A stretch of DNA of 64,000 bases from Chryseobacterium vaccae (GCF_009602705.1 NZ_VSWH01000001.1:3782001-3846000), one strand, 5' to 3'. Positions 1-9,204 are shown, counted from the stretch's first letter. Translations and numbers: made by a program. Notes: generated by a model from the letters alone, not told the origin.

Positions 1-2429
1 AACTGGGAGATGAGATCAGCGAAAAACTGGAAACTATTCCGGGAGTTTTCTTTGAAAAGAACCAGCCGATCCAGATGCGTTTCAACGAGCTGATGACAGG
101 AATCAGACAGGACGTTGCCGTAAAAATTTTTGGTGAAAACTTAGACTCCCTTTCCATCTATGCAGATAAAGTAGGAAAGATCATTCAGACGGTTGACGGA
201 GCTACAGCCCCACAGATCGAGAGAGTAAGCGGACTTCCGCAGATCAATGTGGTATACGACAGAACGAGAATGGCCAACTACGGACTGAATATTGAAGATG
301 TAAACAACGCCGTAAGTACAGCATTTGCAGGAAAAGCAGCAGGTCAGGTTTTTGAAAATGAAAGACGTTTTGATCTCGTAGTCCGTCTCGACAGCCTTCA
401 CAGAACTAATATCGATGATGTGAATAATCTGATGATCTCAGCCGGTTCAGGAGCACAGATCCCATTGTCTCAGGTGGCTAATATCAGTTATAAGCTGGGG
501 CCGGCACAGATCAGCCGTGAAGAAGGGAAAAGAAGAATCGTGATAGGTTTTAATGTAAAAGACCGTGATGTACAGAGTGTAGTAAAAGATATTCAGGCAA
601 AACTGGATAAAGAAATTAAACTGCCTTCAGGATACTACTTTACCTACGGAGGTCAGTTTGAGAATCTTCAGGAAGCAAGCAAGCGTCTGATGATTGCCGT
701 TCCGGTTTCCTTATTCCTGATCTTTATGCTGCTGTATTTCACGTTCCGTTCATTCAAGCAGGCTGCTTTGATCTTTACCGCTATTCCGATGAGTGCCATT
801 GGAGGTGTATTCGCCCTTTTGTTAAGAGATATGCCATTCAGTATTAGTGCAGGAATAGGATTTATTGCCCTTTTCGGAGTTGCCGTACTTAACGGGATCG
901 TTCTGATCGGAACATTCAACCAGCTGGAGAAAGAAGGAGAAACCGATGTGATGAAGAGAGTATATGAAGGCACCAAAACCAGGCTGAGACCCGTTTTAAT
1001 GACGGCAACCGTTGCTTCATTAGGATTCCTTCCGATGGCTATTTCCACAGGAGCGGGAGCTGAAGTACAGAAACCTCTGGCGACCGTAGTGATCGGTGGA
1101 TTAGTTACCGCAACTTTCCTTACTTTATTCGTTTTACCGATGCTTTATATCATTTTTAATAGCAAGATTTCAGGACGAAACTTCAAAATAAAACCTTCTG
1201 TAACGGTGATCGTATTTGGATTTTTGATGTTCGGACAGTTTTTTAATGCACAGACCCGCCAGATCTCCGTTGAACAGGCGGTAGAAATAGCAACGGAAAA
1301 TAACCTGACTTTAAAATCAAAAGCACTCAGCATACAATCTGCAGAAGCATTGAGAGGAACAGCAAAAGAACTTCCCAAACTCAATTTTGAAGCGCAGCTG
1401 GGACAATATAACAGTCCGAAATTCGATCAGTCATTTGCCATTTCGCAGAGCATTCCTTTTCCAACACTTTTTAAAGCACGAAGAGAGCTGATTAATGAAA
1501 ACGTAAAAAGTCGTCAGATCGATAGGGAAGTTTCAGCCAATGAGCTGGTGAAACAGGTACGGACATATTACTACCAGATTGAATATCTTCAGTACAACCA
1601 GTCAAAGCTGAAAAACCTAGACAGTCTTTACCAGGATTTCATCAGGATTGCTACCGTAAGGTTCAAAGCAGGAGATATTAAAAAGATTGAAATTAATACC
1701 GCCGAAACTCAAAAAGGCGAAATCAACCTGTTACTTAAGCAGAATGAAGTTTATCTGAACAATGCCTATAAAAATTTAAGGACCCTGCTGAATACTCCGG
1801 ATGATTTTGAAGTCCCCTTCAAAAACAGCTATGAGCCTTTAAAAGCCGAAAATATTCTCGACAGTACAGCTGTAGCCAATAATCCGGCAGTGAAAGCTTT
1901 TTATCATGAAATGGAAATAGCAGAGAAAAATAAGAATGTTGAAAAAGCACAGGGACTTCCTGAATTCAGCCTCGGACTAACAAGCCAGTCATTGATTGGG
2001 TTTCATACCAAAAACGGTCAGGAAAAATTCTACAATGCCGGAGACCGCTTCAATTCATTCTCTGTAGGAGTTGCCATTCCATTAGCTTTTGGGGCAACAA
2101 AGGCAAGGATGAAGTCTTTAGAATATGAAAAGCAGGCCGCGGAAGCCAATGCTCGTATGATGAAACAGCAGCTTTCTGCACAGCTTGAAAATGCATTTAG
2201 TCAATATCAACAGGATATACAGCAGTATGACTACTATATAGAACAAGCTGTTCCGAATGCAGAGAAAATTGTAAAAGCAGCCCAGCTAGGCTATAAAACA
2301 GGAGAAATATCTTATGTGGAATACCTCTTTGCCTTGCAGACTGCCACCAATATCCAGCTTAAATATTTAGAGTCCATCCAGCAGGTCAACCAATCTGTAG
2401 TTACCATTAATTCAATCATTAATAAATAA
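1..2429 (+). CDS. CzcA/CusA-type heavy-metal RND pump fused to a TolC-like outer-membrane factor (5' end missing)
   Basis: The reading frame is already open at base 3, so this is the C-terminal part of a longer protein. About the first 370 visible residues are the second half of an RND pump: a periplasmic porter domain, then membrane segments that include the conserved stretch around SAGIGFIALFGVAVLNG. After the last RND helix comes another hydrophobic segment ending FGQFFNAQ, which looks like an internal signal peptide. The remaining 390 or so residues form a TolC-like domain with long helices and repeated Q/A/E-rich stretches. RND-TolC fusions are known in Bacteroidota metal pumps. The adaptor gene starts 1 base after the stop. 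The metal cannot be read from this half; the neighbours suggest Zn/Cd/Co or Cu. Confidence 0.9.
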   Translation, partial: LGDEISEKLETIPGVFFEKNQPIQMRFNELMTGIRQDVAVKIFGENLDSLSIYADKVGKIIQTVDGATAPQIERVSGLPQINVVYDRTRMANYGLNIEDVNNAVSTAFAGKAAGQVFENERRFDLVVRLDSLHRTNIDDVNNLMISAGSGAQIPLSQVANISYKLGPAQISREEGKRRIVIGFNVKDRDVQSVVKDIQAKLDKEIKLPSGYYFTYGGQFENLQEASKRLMIAVPVSLFLIFMLLYFTFRSFKQAALIFTAIPMSAIGGVFALLLRDMPFSISAGIGFIALFGVAVLNGIVLIGTFNQLEKEGETDVMKRVYEGTKTRLRPVLMTATVASLGFLPMAISTGAGAEVQKPLATVVIGGLVTATFLTLFVLPMLYIIFNSKISGRNFKIKPSVTVIVFGFLMFGQFFNAQTRQISVEQAVEIATENNLTLKSKALSIQSAEALRGTAKELPKLNFEAQLGQYNSPKFDQSFAISQSIPFPTLFKARRELINENVKSRQIDREVSANELVKQVRTYYYQIEYLQYNQSKLKNLDSLYQDFIRIATVRFKAGDIKKIEINTAETQKGEINLLLKQNEVYLNNAYKNLRTLLNTPDDFEVPFKNSYEPLKAENILDSTAVANNPAVKAFYHEMEIAEKNKNVEKAQGLPEFSLGLTSQSLIGFHTKNGQEKFYNAGDRFNSFSVGVAIPLAFGATKARMKSLEYEKQAAEANARMMKQQLSAQLENAFSQYQQDIQQYDYYIEQAVPNAEKIVKAAQLGYKTGEISYVEYLFALQTATNIQLKYLESIQQVNQSVVTINSIINK

Positions 2430-2430
2430 C

Positions 2431-3741
2431 ATGAAAGTAAAACACAATATCATATATCTTAGCGTCATTGCCCTATTAGTCATCAGCTGTGGAAAAAAAG
2501 AAGCTCCGGCAGAAAAATCTGAAGTTAAAACCGAACAGGCTGAAGAAAAGCATGAAGAAGGCTCTGAAACTATTGCTGCCCTTACAGAAGAGCAGATAAA
2601 ATCAGTTGGAATAACCTTAGGAACCATAGAAATGAAAGAGCTGACCGCTACCATTAAAGCCAACGGCCTTCTAAGAGTTCCGAATAACAATAAAGCGACA
2701 GTAACCTCACTGTACGGCGGTGTCATTAAAACCCTGAACGTTCAGGTAGGAAGCATCGTTAAAAAAGGCCAGGTAATAGCAACCATCGCAAACCCGGAAT
2801 TTATTCAGCTACAGGAAGATTATCTGACCACGAATAGTAGGATTACTTATGCAGAACAGGAATACAGACGTCAGAGAGAACTTTTTGATAACGATGCAGG
2901 AGCCAAAAAGAACCTGCAGAGTGCCGATGCTGAACTCAGAACACTCAGAACCCGTAAAGCTTCCCTTTTACGGCAGCTCCAGATGATGGGAATAAGCCCC
3001 GGAAAAGTAAACAATGGAAACATGAGATCAGGATTGGTGATCACCGCACCGATCAGTGGCACAGTCAGCAGTATCGCTGCCCAGATCGGAAGTTATGTGG
3101 ATGTTTCGTCTCCGGTAGCTGAGATTATCGATAACAATTCAATTCATCTTGACCTGCAGGTTTTTGAAAGGGATCTTCCTAAAATGAGAATCGGGCAGAT
3201 TGTTCATTTCAAACTGACCAATAATCCGGAAACTGAATACGATGCAAAAATCTACAGCGTAGGTTCCTCATTTGAAAACGAAAGCAAAACCGTTTCCATA
3301 CATGCGGCTGTAACTGGAAATAAGACGGGACTTATTGACGGAATGAATATCACAGGAATCGTAAGCCTTGATAAAAATACAACCCCTGCAGTGCCGAATG
3401 AAGCTATCGTAGAAGCAGACGGGAAGTATTATATTTTTATACAAACAGATAAAATAGCAAAAGAACATGCAGAAGAGGGAGCTCATGATGATCACGGCCA
3501 CGGCCATGATGAAGGAGAAGCAGCCCATGCCCATAAAAATGAATCAGAAGCCGGACAGCACGCAGAACAGAAGGCTAAAAATATGAATTTTGAAAAGGTA
3601 GAAGTGGTCAAAGGAACTTCAGATATGGGCTATACAGCAATTACTTCAGTCTCCAATATTCCTGCAGATGCAAAAGTAGTGGTGAAAGGAGCCTTTTTTA
3701 TCAATGCAAAACTTTCTAATTCCGGAGATCACGGCCATTAG
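2431..3741 (+). CDS. RND efflux periplasmic adaptor lipoprotein, CzcB/CusB-like, His-rich
   Basis: This is the membrane-fusion subunit of the preceding pump. It has a lipoprotein signal with a lipobox ending VISC (Cys20), so it should be anchored in a membrane facing the periplasm. The core shows a barrel-sandwich hybrid (GGVIKTLNVQVGSIVKKGQV), an alpha-hairpin of roughly 55 residues and the second half-lipoyl segment around SGLVITAPISGTVSSI. Residues about 345-378 are a His/Glu/Asp-rich insert with several HGH and HAH clusters, probably a metal-binding loop; the protein also ends GDHGH. The start is 1 base after the pump's stop, so the two genes are almost certainly co-transcribed. Confidence 0.92.
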   Translation: MKVKHNIIYLSVIALLVISCGKKEAPAEKSEVKTEQAEEKHEEGSETIAALTEEQIKSVGITLGTIEMKELTATIKANGLLRVPNNNKATVTSLYGGVIKTLNVQVGSIVKKGQVIATIANPEFIQLQEDYLTTNSRITYAEQEYRRQRELFDNDAGAKKNLQSADAELRTLRTRKASLLRQLQMMGISPGKVNNGNMRSGLVITAPISGTVSSIAAQIGSYVDVSSPVAEIIDNNSIHLDLQVFERDLPKMRIGQIVHFKLTNNPETEYDAKIYSVGSSFENESKTVSIHAAVTGNKTGLIDGMNITGIVSLDKNTTPAVPNEAIVEADGKYYIFIQTDKIAKEHAEEGAHDDHGHGHDEGEAAHAHKNESEAGQHAEQKAKNMNFEKVEVVKGTSDMGYTAITSVSNIPADAKVVVKGAFFINAKLSNSGDHGH

Positions 3742-3866
3742 GAAATGATAACCTATTTTAAAATTATAGGTAAAAAAGTCCCGGTTTTTATGCTTAAATT
3801 AGAACTGATGAGGAAAAGAAGCAAAAAAAAACAGAATCATCAAGATTGTAAAAACACCATTCATTT

Positions 3867-4748
3867 ATGCTTTTAAATAAAAAAATATCCGTCTGGTATT
3901 TCATCCGTGAAATAAGATCCCAGATTGTATTCATGGCCATATTTGCGGTGTCTATTGGATTACTGGATTTACTGCCATGGTTTCGGAAGATCTCACTTCC
4001 TCTGAATATTCCGGCATTGTTGGGTACAGCAGTATCCTTGTTGCTGGCCTTCCGGACTTCCCAGTCCTATGAAAGATGGTGGGAAGCAAGAACCGTATGG
4101 GGAGCCATCGTGAATGATTCCCGGACTTTTATCAGGCTGGTGAAACAGTTCTATCCGGAAGGAGAAGAAAAGATTGTCAAAGAATTTGCAGAAAGACAGA
4201 TCATCTGGACCTACGCACTGGGAGAGTCTTTAAGAAAACTCCCCTTTTCAGATAAAGTTGATAATTATCTGAATGAACACCGGATAAAAGCAATGAATAT
4301 TCCCAATGCACTTTTAGATGCCCATTCAGAACAAATTAGAGAAACGGCTTCATCAAAAGGATTAACAGACTTTCAGCAGATGCAGGTGAACGATATGGTG
4401 ACAAAGCTATGTGACAGTATGGGTAAATGCGAAAGACTAAAAAATACCGTTTTTCCAAGGGCATATAGCCTTTTGCTGCATACTCTGATCTATGTTTTCG
4501 CAGCAGTACTCCCGTTTGGGCTTGATGACTCACAGCTTGCCGTAGAAATTGTCATTACCTTTCTGATCCCTGTGGTATTTATTGCCATCGAAAAAACATC
4601 AATCATGATGCAGGACCCTTTCGAAAACAGACCTGTTGATACCCCGGTAACCTCTCTGGCACAGACTATAGAAACTAATATCAGGCAGATGATCGGAGAA
4701 CAGAATGTGCCGGGCAAAAAAGAAAATCCTTTGTACTACGAAATGTAA
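3867..4748 (+). CDS. Bestrophin family ion channel
   Basis: The protein matches the bacterial bestrophin/UPF0187 family (about 290-300 residues). The diagnostic stretch FRTSQSYERWWEARTVWGA lies at about residues 62-80, after two hydrophobic segments, and two more lie near residues 200-240 (LLHTLIYVFAAVLPFGL and EIVITFLIPVVFIAI). The C-terminal acidic, proline-containing segment MQDPFENRPVDTPV is also typical. Bacterial bestrophins form pentameric ion channels in the inner membrane; the substrate is not predictable. The gene sits 125 bases after the adaptor and 20 bases before a CDF exporter, so it may belong to the metal-homeostasis block or merely be co-transcribed. Confidence 0.9.
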   Translation: MLLNKKISVWYFIREIRSQIVFMAIFAVSIGLLDLLPWFRKISLPLNIPALLGTAVSLLLAFRTSQSYERWWEARTVWGAIVNDSRTFIRLVKQFYPEGEEKIVKEFAERQIIWTYALGESLRKLPFSDKVDNYLNEHRIKAMNIPNALLDAHSEQIRETASSKGLTDFQQMQVNDMVTKLCDSMGKCERLKNTVFPRAYSLLLHTLIYVFAAVLPFGLDDSQLAVEIVITFLIPVVFIAIEKTSIMMQDPFENRPVDTPVTSLAQTIETNIRQMIGEQNVPGKKENPLYYEM

Positions 4749-4768
4749 CTTGTAAAATCTCAAAGATC

Positions 4769-5665
4769 ATGGAAGAAACAAAAATACAGACCGTTTCACC
4801 AGCCAGCAGCCACAAAAGAAACCTGCTGATTGTACTGTGCCTGAGCGGAACCTATATGATAGCTGAGGTCATTGGGGGATTTATTACCCAAAGTCTTGCA
4901 CTCCTTGCAGATGCGGCACATATGCTGACGGATGTTGTAGGTTTATTTCTTGCATTCATCGCTATAAAAATTGGTGAACGGAAAGCAGATGCCGTTAAAA
5001 CATTCGGCTATTACCGTACTGAGATATTGGCTGCGGTAATCAATGCTGTGGTGCTTTTGGGAATTTCTGTCTATGTGCTGTATGAAGCCTATCAGAGGTT
5101 TCAGAATCCGCCGGAAGTGCAGAGCGGCTCAATGCTGATCGTGGCCGGAATAGGATTGGTAGTCAATATTATCGGAATGATAATCCTAAGGAAAGATTCA
5201 GAGGGAAGCCTGAACATGAAAGGCGCCTACTTTGAAGTACTCTCAGACATGCTTACTTCCATTGGCGTAATGATTGCGGGAGCTATCATGCTGACAACAG
5301 GATGGTATTATGCCGATCCGCTGATCTCTGCAGCAATTGGACTTCTGATATTTCCAAGAACATGGCGTTTGCTGAAGGAAGCGGTTAACGTACTGCTGGA
5401 AGGAACACCGAAAGATGTAGATATTCATGAATTGCGAAAAACATTGGAAAATACGGAAGGCGTGGAAAATGTCCATGATCTTCATGTATGGTCACTTACT
5501 TCAGGAGTGAATGCGATGAGTGCCCATATTGTCAGGGATAAGGTAACTGGGCATAATCCGTTACTGAAGAGATTAACAGAAGTGACAACAGAGAATTTTA
5601 AAATTAGCCATACCACTTTTCAGATCGAAGAAGAAGGCTATGAAGAACAGGAAATACATCTTTAA
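4769..5665 (+). CDS. Cation diffusion facilitator (CDF) metal exporter, CzcD/ZitB-like
   Basis: The 298-residue length and six hydrophobic segments fit CDF antiporters, which export Zn2+, Cd2+ or Co2+ from the cytoplasm using the proton gradient. Transmembrane segment 2 carries the family signature LLADAAHMLTDVVG, with the His and Asp metal ligands. The segment-5 motif reads FEVLSDML, so the usual HxxxD pair is ExxxD here, which might shift metal preference. A short cytoplasmic C-terminal domain (about residues 210-290) has the usual alpha-beta form with DVDIHELRKTLEN and VHDLHVWSLTSG. The next gene, a Fur-family regulator, starts 13 bases after the stop. Confidence 0.93.
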   Translation: MEETKIQTVSPASSHKRNLLIVLCLSGTYMIAEVIGGFITQSLALLADAAHMLTDVVGLFLAFIAIKIGERKADAVKTFGYYRTEILAAVINAVVLLGISVYVLYEAYQRFQNPPEVQSGSMLIVAGIGLVVNIIGMIILRKDSEGSLNMKGAYFEVLSDMLTSIGVMIAGAIMLTTGWYYADPLISAAIGLLIFPRTWRLLKEAVNVLLEGTPKDVDIHELRKTLENTEGVENVHDLHVWSLTSGVNAMSAHIVRDKVTGHNPLLKRLTEVTTENFKISHTTFQIEEEGYEEQEIHL

Positions 5666-5677
5666 AATGATTAAGAA

Positions 5678-6097
5678 ATGAGAAAAGATATAGAAACAAA
5701 ACTTATAGATAAAAATACCAAGCCGACCAGCATGAGGATTCTGGTCTATGATTTTTTAAGCAGCCAGGAAATGGCACTTTCCCTTTCTGAAATTGAATCC
5801 CACTTTAAGAATGCTGACAGAACCACCATCTACAGAACCTTAAAAACCTTTGAAGAAAAAGGGATTGTTCACAGCATACAGGAAAATACAACTACAAAAT
5901 ACAAACTCTGTCACGATGAGTGTGATGAAAAAACACACAAAGACTGGCACTTGCATTTCTATTGTAAAATATGCAAACAAACCACATGCAGGGAAGATAT
6001 TTCATTTCCGGAAAACATACAGACCAATTTCCGGATTGATGAAATAAGACTTTTTGCCAAAGGAATCTGCGAAAGCTGTCTTGAAAGTTTGCAATAG
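5678..6097 (+). CDS. Fur-family metalloregulator
   Basis: This is a 139-residue Fur-superfamily repressor. The N-terminal winged helix contains DRTTIYRTLKTFEEKGIVH (about residues 47-65). The C-terminal dimerisation domain is rich in Cys/His, with HFYCKIC (Cys96, Cys99) and GICESC (Cys131, Cys134) forming a typical structural zinc site, and DWHLHF supplying likely sensor histidines. It lies between a CDF exporter and a P1B-ATPase, so it probably controls this export block in response to zinc or a similar ion. Sequence alone does not separate Fur, Zur and Mur. No clear operator palindrome was found by eye. Confidence 0.88.
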   Translation: MRKDIETKLIDKNTKPTSMRILVYDFLSSQEMALSLSEIESHFKNADRTTIYRTLKTFEEKGIVHSIQENTTTKYKLCHDECDEKTHKDWHLHFYCKICKQTTCREDISFPENIQTNFRIDEIRLFAKGICESCLESLQ

Positions 6098-6141
6098 CAT
6101 TGCATTGGGTTTACCTTTAATTTTACATCAAAATATCAGTT

Positions 6142-8103
6142 ATGGAAGAATGTTGCAGTACAAAACTAAAAAAAGAACAACATAAGCACGATCACTCAGA
6201 AGGAGATGGGCATGATCACTCTCATGATACGGGAGATAAAACCGTTTTTCAGATGTTTCTTCCCGCGATAGTATCGTTCGTACTCTTGCTGATAGGAATA
6301 GCGCTGGATAATTATATCAAAACAGAATGGTTTACAGGCTGGATACGTTTGGTGTGGTACCTGGCAGCTTATGTGCCTGTTGGCTTTCCTGTCTTGAAAG
6401 AAGCCTGGAGAAGTATAGTTCAGGGTGATGTATTTTCTGAATTTTTCTTAATGGGAATCGCTACAGTAGGTGCTTTTGTGATCGGGGAATATCCCGAAGG
6501 GGTGGCTGTTATGCTTTTTTATTCCGTAGGAGAAGTTTTCCAGGGAATGGCCGTATCCAGGGCAAAAGGAAATATAAAAGCATTGCTGGATCAGCGTCCT
6601 GATGAGGTGACGATCATGGAAAATAATCAGCCGAAAACTATTAAAGCTAAAGAAACCAAAATAGGAGACGTTATTCAGTTGAAACCCGGAGAAAAACTGG
6701 CTTTAGACGGAGAACTTCTCTCAGATTCGGCATCGTTTAATACCGCAGCCCTGACAGGAGAAAGTAAACCGGATACCAAAAATAAGGGAGAATCCGTGCT
6801 GGCCGGAATGATCAATATGAACAGTATTGCTCTGGTAAAAGTAAATACCGCCTATGAAGATAGTAAACTGAGCAGGATTCTCGAGCTGGTGCAGAATGCT
6901 ACAGCGCAAAAAGCACCAACTGAGCTGTTCATCAGAAAGTTTGCAAAAGTATATACTCCGATCGTTGTTTTTCTGGCCATAGGAATCTGTCTGCTGCCTT
7001 ATTTCTTTGTGGATGATTATCAGTTCAGAGACTGGCTGTACAGAGCATTAATTTTCCTTGTAATCTCTTGCCCGTGTGCACTTGTGATCTCTATCCCTTT
7101 AGGATATTTCGGAGGAATCGGAGCCGCCAGCCGAAACGGAATTTTGTTTAAAGGAAGTAATTTCTTAGACAGTATTGCAGAAATTCAGAATGTGGTAATG
7201 GATAAAACCGGAACCATGACCGAAGGCGTATTTAAAGTGCAGGAAGTAAATATTACATCTGAATTCAATAAAGATCAGATCTTGAAAATGGTAAATGCCC
7301 TGGAAAGCAAAAGCACGCACCCTGTAGCTACAGCCATTCACAATTATGTTGGAGAAATTGATCACTCTCTTCCCATGAACAATGTTGAAGAAATAGCAGG
7401 ACACGGTTTAAAGGCAACCATAGAAGGAAAAGAACTGCTGGTAGGAAATTTTAAGCTGATGGATAAATTCAATATCAGCTATGATGTAAACCATGCGAAT
7501 ATTGTTTACACCGTTATTGCCATAGCCTATGATAAAAAGTTTGCAGGATTTATCACCATTGCCGACAGTATAAAAAGTGATGCCAAAGAAACGGTGGATA
7601 ACCTTCATAAAATGAACGTAAAAGCAACCATGCTGAGTGGCGATAAAAGTACAGTCGTAAAATATGTCGCTGATCAGTTGGGTATAGATAGTGCATTCGG
7701 AGATTTGCTGCCTGAAGATAAAGTCAATAAAGTAAAAGAGATCAAGGCTAAAAATCAAACGGTAGCCTTTGTAGGAGATGGTGTGAATGATGCACCTGTA
7801 GTGGCCCTAAGTGATGTAGGAATTGCAATGGGTGGACTGGGAAGCGATGCAACCATTGAAACCGCTGATGTTGTGATTCAAGATGATAAACCCAGCAAAA
7901 TACCGATGGCAATTAATATCGGAAAGCAAACGAAAAAGATCGTATGGCAGAACATTATCCTGGCCTTTGCTGTAAAAGCTGTCGTTCTGGTTTTAGGAGC
8001 TGGAGGTCTGGCTACCATGTGGGAAGCTGTTTTTGCAGATGTAGGAGTAGCTCTGCTGGCCATCTTAAATGCGGTGAGAATTCAGAGGATGAAATTTGGA
8101 TAA
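6142..8103 (+). CDS. Heavy-metal P1B-type ATPase, Zn/Cd-exporter-like
   Basis: This is an ATP-driven metal exporter of the inner membrane, 653 residues long. It lacks the usual N-terminal ferredoxin-like HMA domain and instead starts with CC plus a His/Asp-rich tail (residues 3-32, with HKHDHSEGDGHDHSHD). Landmarks are the TGES actuator loop, the ion-binding SCPCAL motif (Cys310-Pro-Cys312), the phosphorylation site DKTGT (Asp354), the HP-locus (STHPVATAI) and the hinge GDGVNDAP. The last membrane segment contains ADVGVALLAILNA, whose Asp matches the P1B-2 (Zn/Cd/Pb) type. It starts 44 bases after the Fur-family gene. Confidence 0.94.
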   Translation: MEECCSTKLKKEQHKHDHSEGDGHDHSHDTGDKTVFQMFLPAIVSFVLLLIGIALDNYIKTEWFTGWIRLVWYLAAYVPVGFPVLKEAWRSIVQGDVFSEFFLMGIATVGAFVIGEYPEGVAVMLFYSVGEVFQGMAVSRAKGNIKALLDQRPDEVTIMENNQPKTIKAKETKIGDVIQLKPGEKLALDGELLSDSASFNTAALTGESKPDTKNKGESVLAGMINMNSIALVKVNTAYEDSKLSRILELVQNATAQKAPTELFIRKFAKVYTPIVVFLAIGICLLPYFFVDDYQFRDWLYRALIFLVISCPCALVISIPLGYFGGIGAASRNGILFKGSNFLDSIAEIQNVVMDKTGTMTEGVFKVQEVNITSEFNKDQILKMVNALESKSTHPVATAIHNYVGEIDHSLPMNNVEEIAGHGLKATIEGKELLVGNFKLMDKFNISYDVNHANIVYTVIAIAYDKKFAGFITIADSIKSDAKETVDNLHKMNVKATMLSGDKSTVVKYVADQLGIDSAFGDLLPEDKVNKVKEIKAKNQTVAFVGDGVNDAPVVALSDVGIAMGGLGSDATIETADVVIQDDKPSKIPMAINIGKQTKKIVWQNIILAFAVKAVVLVLGAGGLATMWEAVFADVGVALLAILNAVRIQRMKFG

Positions 8104-8159
8104 CGCAGTTACAGCTTAAAAACAACTCAATATATGATTTCTGTTGATAAGATAGTCTC

Positions 8160-8192
8160 AAACCTTATAGGTTTCAAAAACCTATAAGGTTT
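8160..8192. repeat. Perfect 15-bp inverted repeat after the P-type ATPase gene
   Basis: The arms AAACCTTATAGGTTT (8160-8174) and AAACCTATAAGGTTT (8178-8192) pair perfectly around a 3-base loop. It lies 57 bases past the ATPase stop. No clear T-run follows on the plus strand, so it may be a dispersed repeat, an RNA 3'-end stabiliser or a weak terminator. Confidence 0.75.
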
Positions 8193-8315
8193 AGAAAAAA
8201 TATTCTTGCTGATTAAGTAGTTTTTTTGTTGACCTAACGCTAAAGAGCCGCAAAGGTTTTTAGAATTATAATCCTTCATTGTAAGAATTAGAATTGGCCG
8301 AAGGCCAATCCATCG

Positions 8316-8352
8316 CTTCATCGAATCAACGGAGTTGATTCTACACTTTGCT
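8316..8352 (-). repeat. Dispersed intergenic element, copy A (inverted relative to 45104-45140)
   Basis: The reverse complement of this stretch matches 45104-45140 at about 35 of 37 positions. Both copies include a self-complementary core ATCAAC(4 nt)GTTGAT, so a hairpin would form in RNA. Both lie in long gene-free regions filled with similar relics. Confidence 0.7.
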
Positions 8353-8802
8353 CCCTTAAAATCAATATTGCCTATACATGAACCTTTGCGTATAAAAACA
8401 AAAATTAAGCGCAATAATCTATCCGATTTTCTTTAAACCACAAAAAGCCTAAAAGTTTTAAAAATCGAAGATGTCTATTAATCTCAGAATAATAAATCTG
8501 CGTCATCTGACCAATCAGCGAGTATTAAAAATATCCATGCAATCTGGACAATCCATGGGAAATAAAACTTCTAAAAAATCTTGATACACATCTGATAATC
8601 CGGAGAATTTATTCAATAGAGGTAGACTTTTGTCCACCTAAATAATAAAAAATAATCCATTGGCTTTAGCCAAAACTTATACAGTTAATCCGCAAATCCA
8701 TAATGGATAAAAAAATTGTGCATTCGCGGCAAAAAAATCTATACACCTTAACCATTTTAACCAAAATTAATCAATGACATTCATCAGGAATAAGGCATAA
8801 AC

Positions 8803-8823
8803 TAATTTTGAATAGTATATTTG
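8803..8823 (+). promoter_or_regulatory. Two overlapping -7 elements upstream of the Cys mini-protein
   Basis: TAATTTTG (8803-8810) and TATATTTG (8816-8823) both match the Bacteroidota TAnnTTTG element. The second implies transcription from about 8830. That is downstream of the TTG at 8821, so translation must begin later, at TTG 8842. No clean -33 TTG is visible. Confidence 0.6.
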
Positions 8824-8841
8824 TACTACAGAACTGAATCG

Positions 8842-9204
8842 TTGAGGTTTTTTATTTCCATATTCATCATTTTTACCATTGCAGTGCGCCCTGTTCTGCC
8901 ACTGGTCAATTATGCTGTAAACTACGACTATATTGTAAAGAACCTTTGCGAAAAGAAGAGCATTCCCCAGTCAACCTGTAAGGGAAAATGTTATGTTGAA
9001 AAAGAGCTGGCCAAAACAGAAAAGCAGTCTAATAATTCTCAAACTATAAAAATTGCAGGACTGGATGCTTTTATTTTCAATGATATTGTTTCTTTTAATC
9101 CCATACAGGGGTATTTAATTTCCTCCGGAAAAAGTATTTCAAACTCCAATAGTTTCCATACTTCAGAATATTTTTCAAAAATATTTCATCCTCCGCTGGT
9201 TTAG
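8842..9204 (+). CDS. Small membrane-anchored protein with conserved CxGKCY motif (paralogue of 11116-11484)
   Basis: The function is unknown. A longer frame opens at TTG 8821, but TTG 8842 is preferred. It lies just past the predicted transcription start, and from there the 120-residue protein aligns from residue 1 with the paralogue at 11116. The N terminus is one hydrophobic segment (about residues 1-22). Then comes NYAVNYDYI, and Cys36, Cys46 and Cys50 in LCEKKSIPQSTCKGKCY, followed by KELAKT. The C terminus ends IFHPPLV, which the paralogue echoes as IFRPPVF. Cys and Tyr spacing plus the YHS/SCO neighbours suggest a periplasmic metal- or haem-related role, but this is inference. Confidence 0.75.
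   Translation: MRFFISIFIIFTIAVRPVLPLVNYAVNYDYIVKNLCEKKSIPQSTCKGKCYVEKELAKTEKQSNNSQTIKIAGLDAFIFNDIVSFNPIQGYLISSGKSISNSNSFHTSEYFSKIFHPPLV

Larger units (their letters stand above)
8104..8802. other. Gene-free region with intergenic repeat relics
   Basis: About 700 bases carry no credible gene. The region holds a perfect 15-bp hairpin (8160-8192), a small ATTGGCC/GGCCAAT hairpin (8293-8309), a 37-base element (8316-8352) that recurs inverted at 45104-45140, and a stretch near 8491-8530 resembling 45285-45325. Short phrases such as CCGCAAAGG also look like decayed copies of intergenic repeats. Confidence 0.6.

Noticed and set aside
8127..8414. 95-residue minus-strand frame after the P-type ATPase
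   Set aside because: It covers the perfect hairpin and repeat relics; composition is not protein-like.
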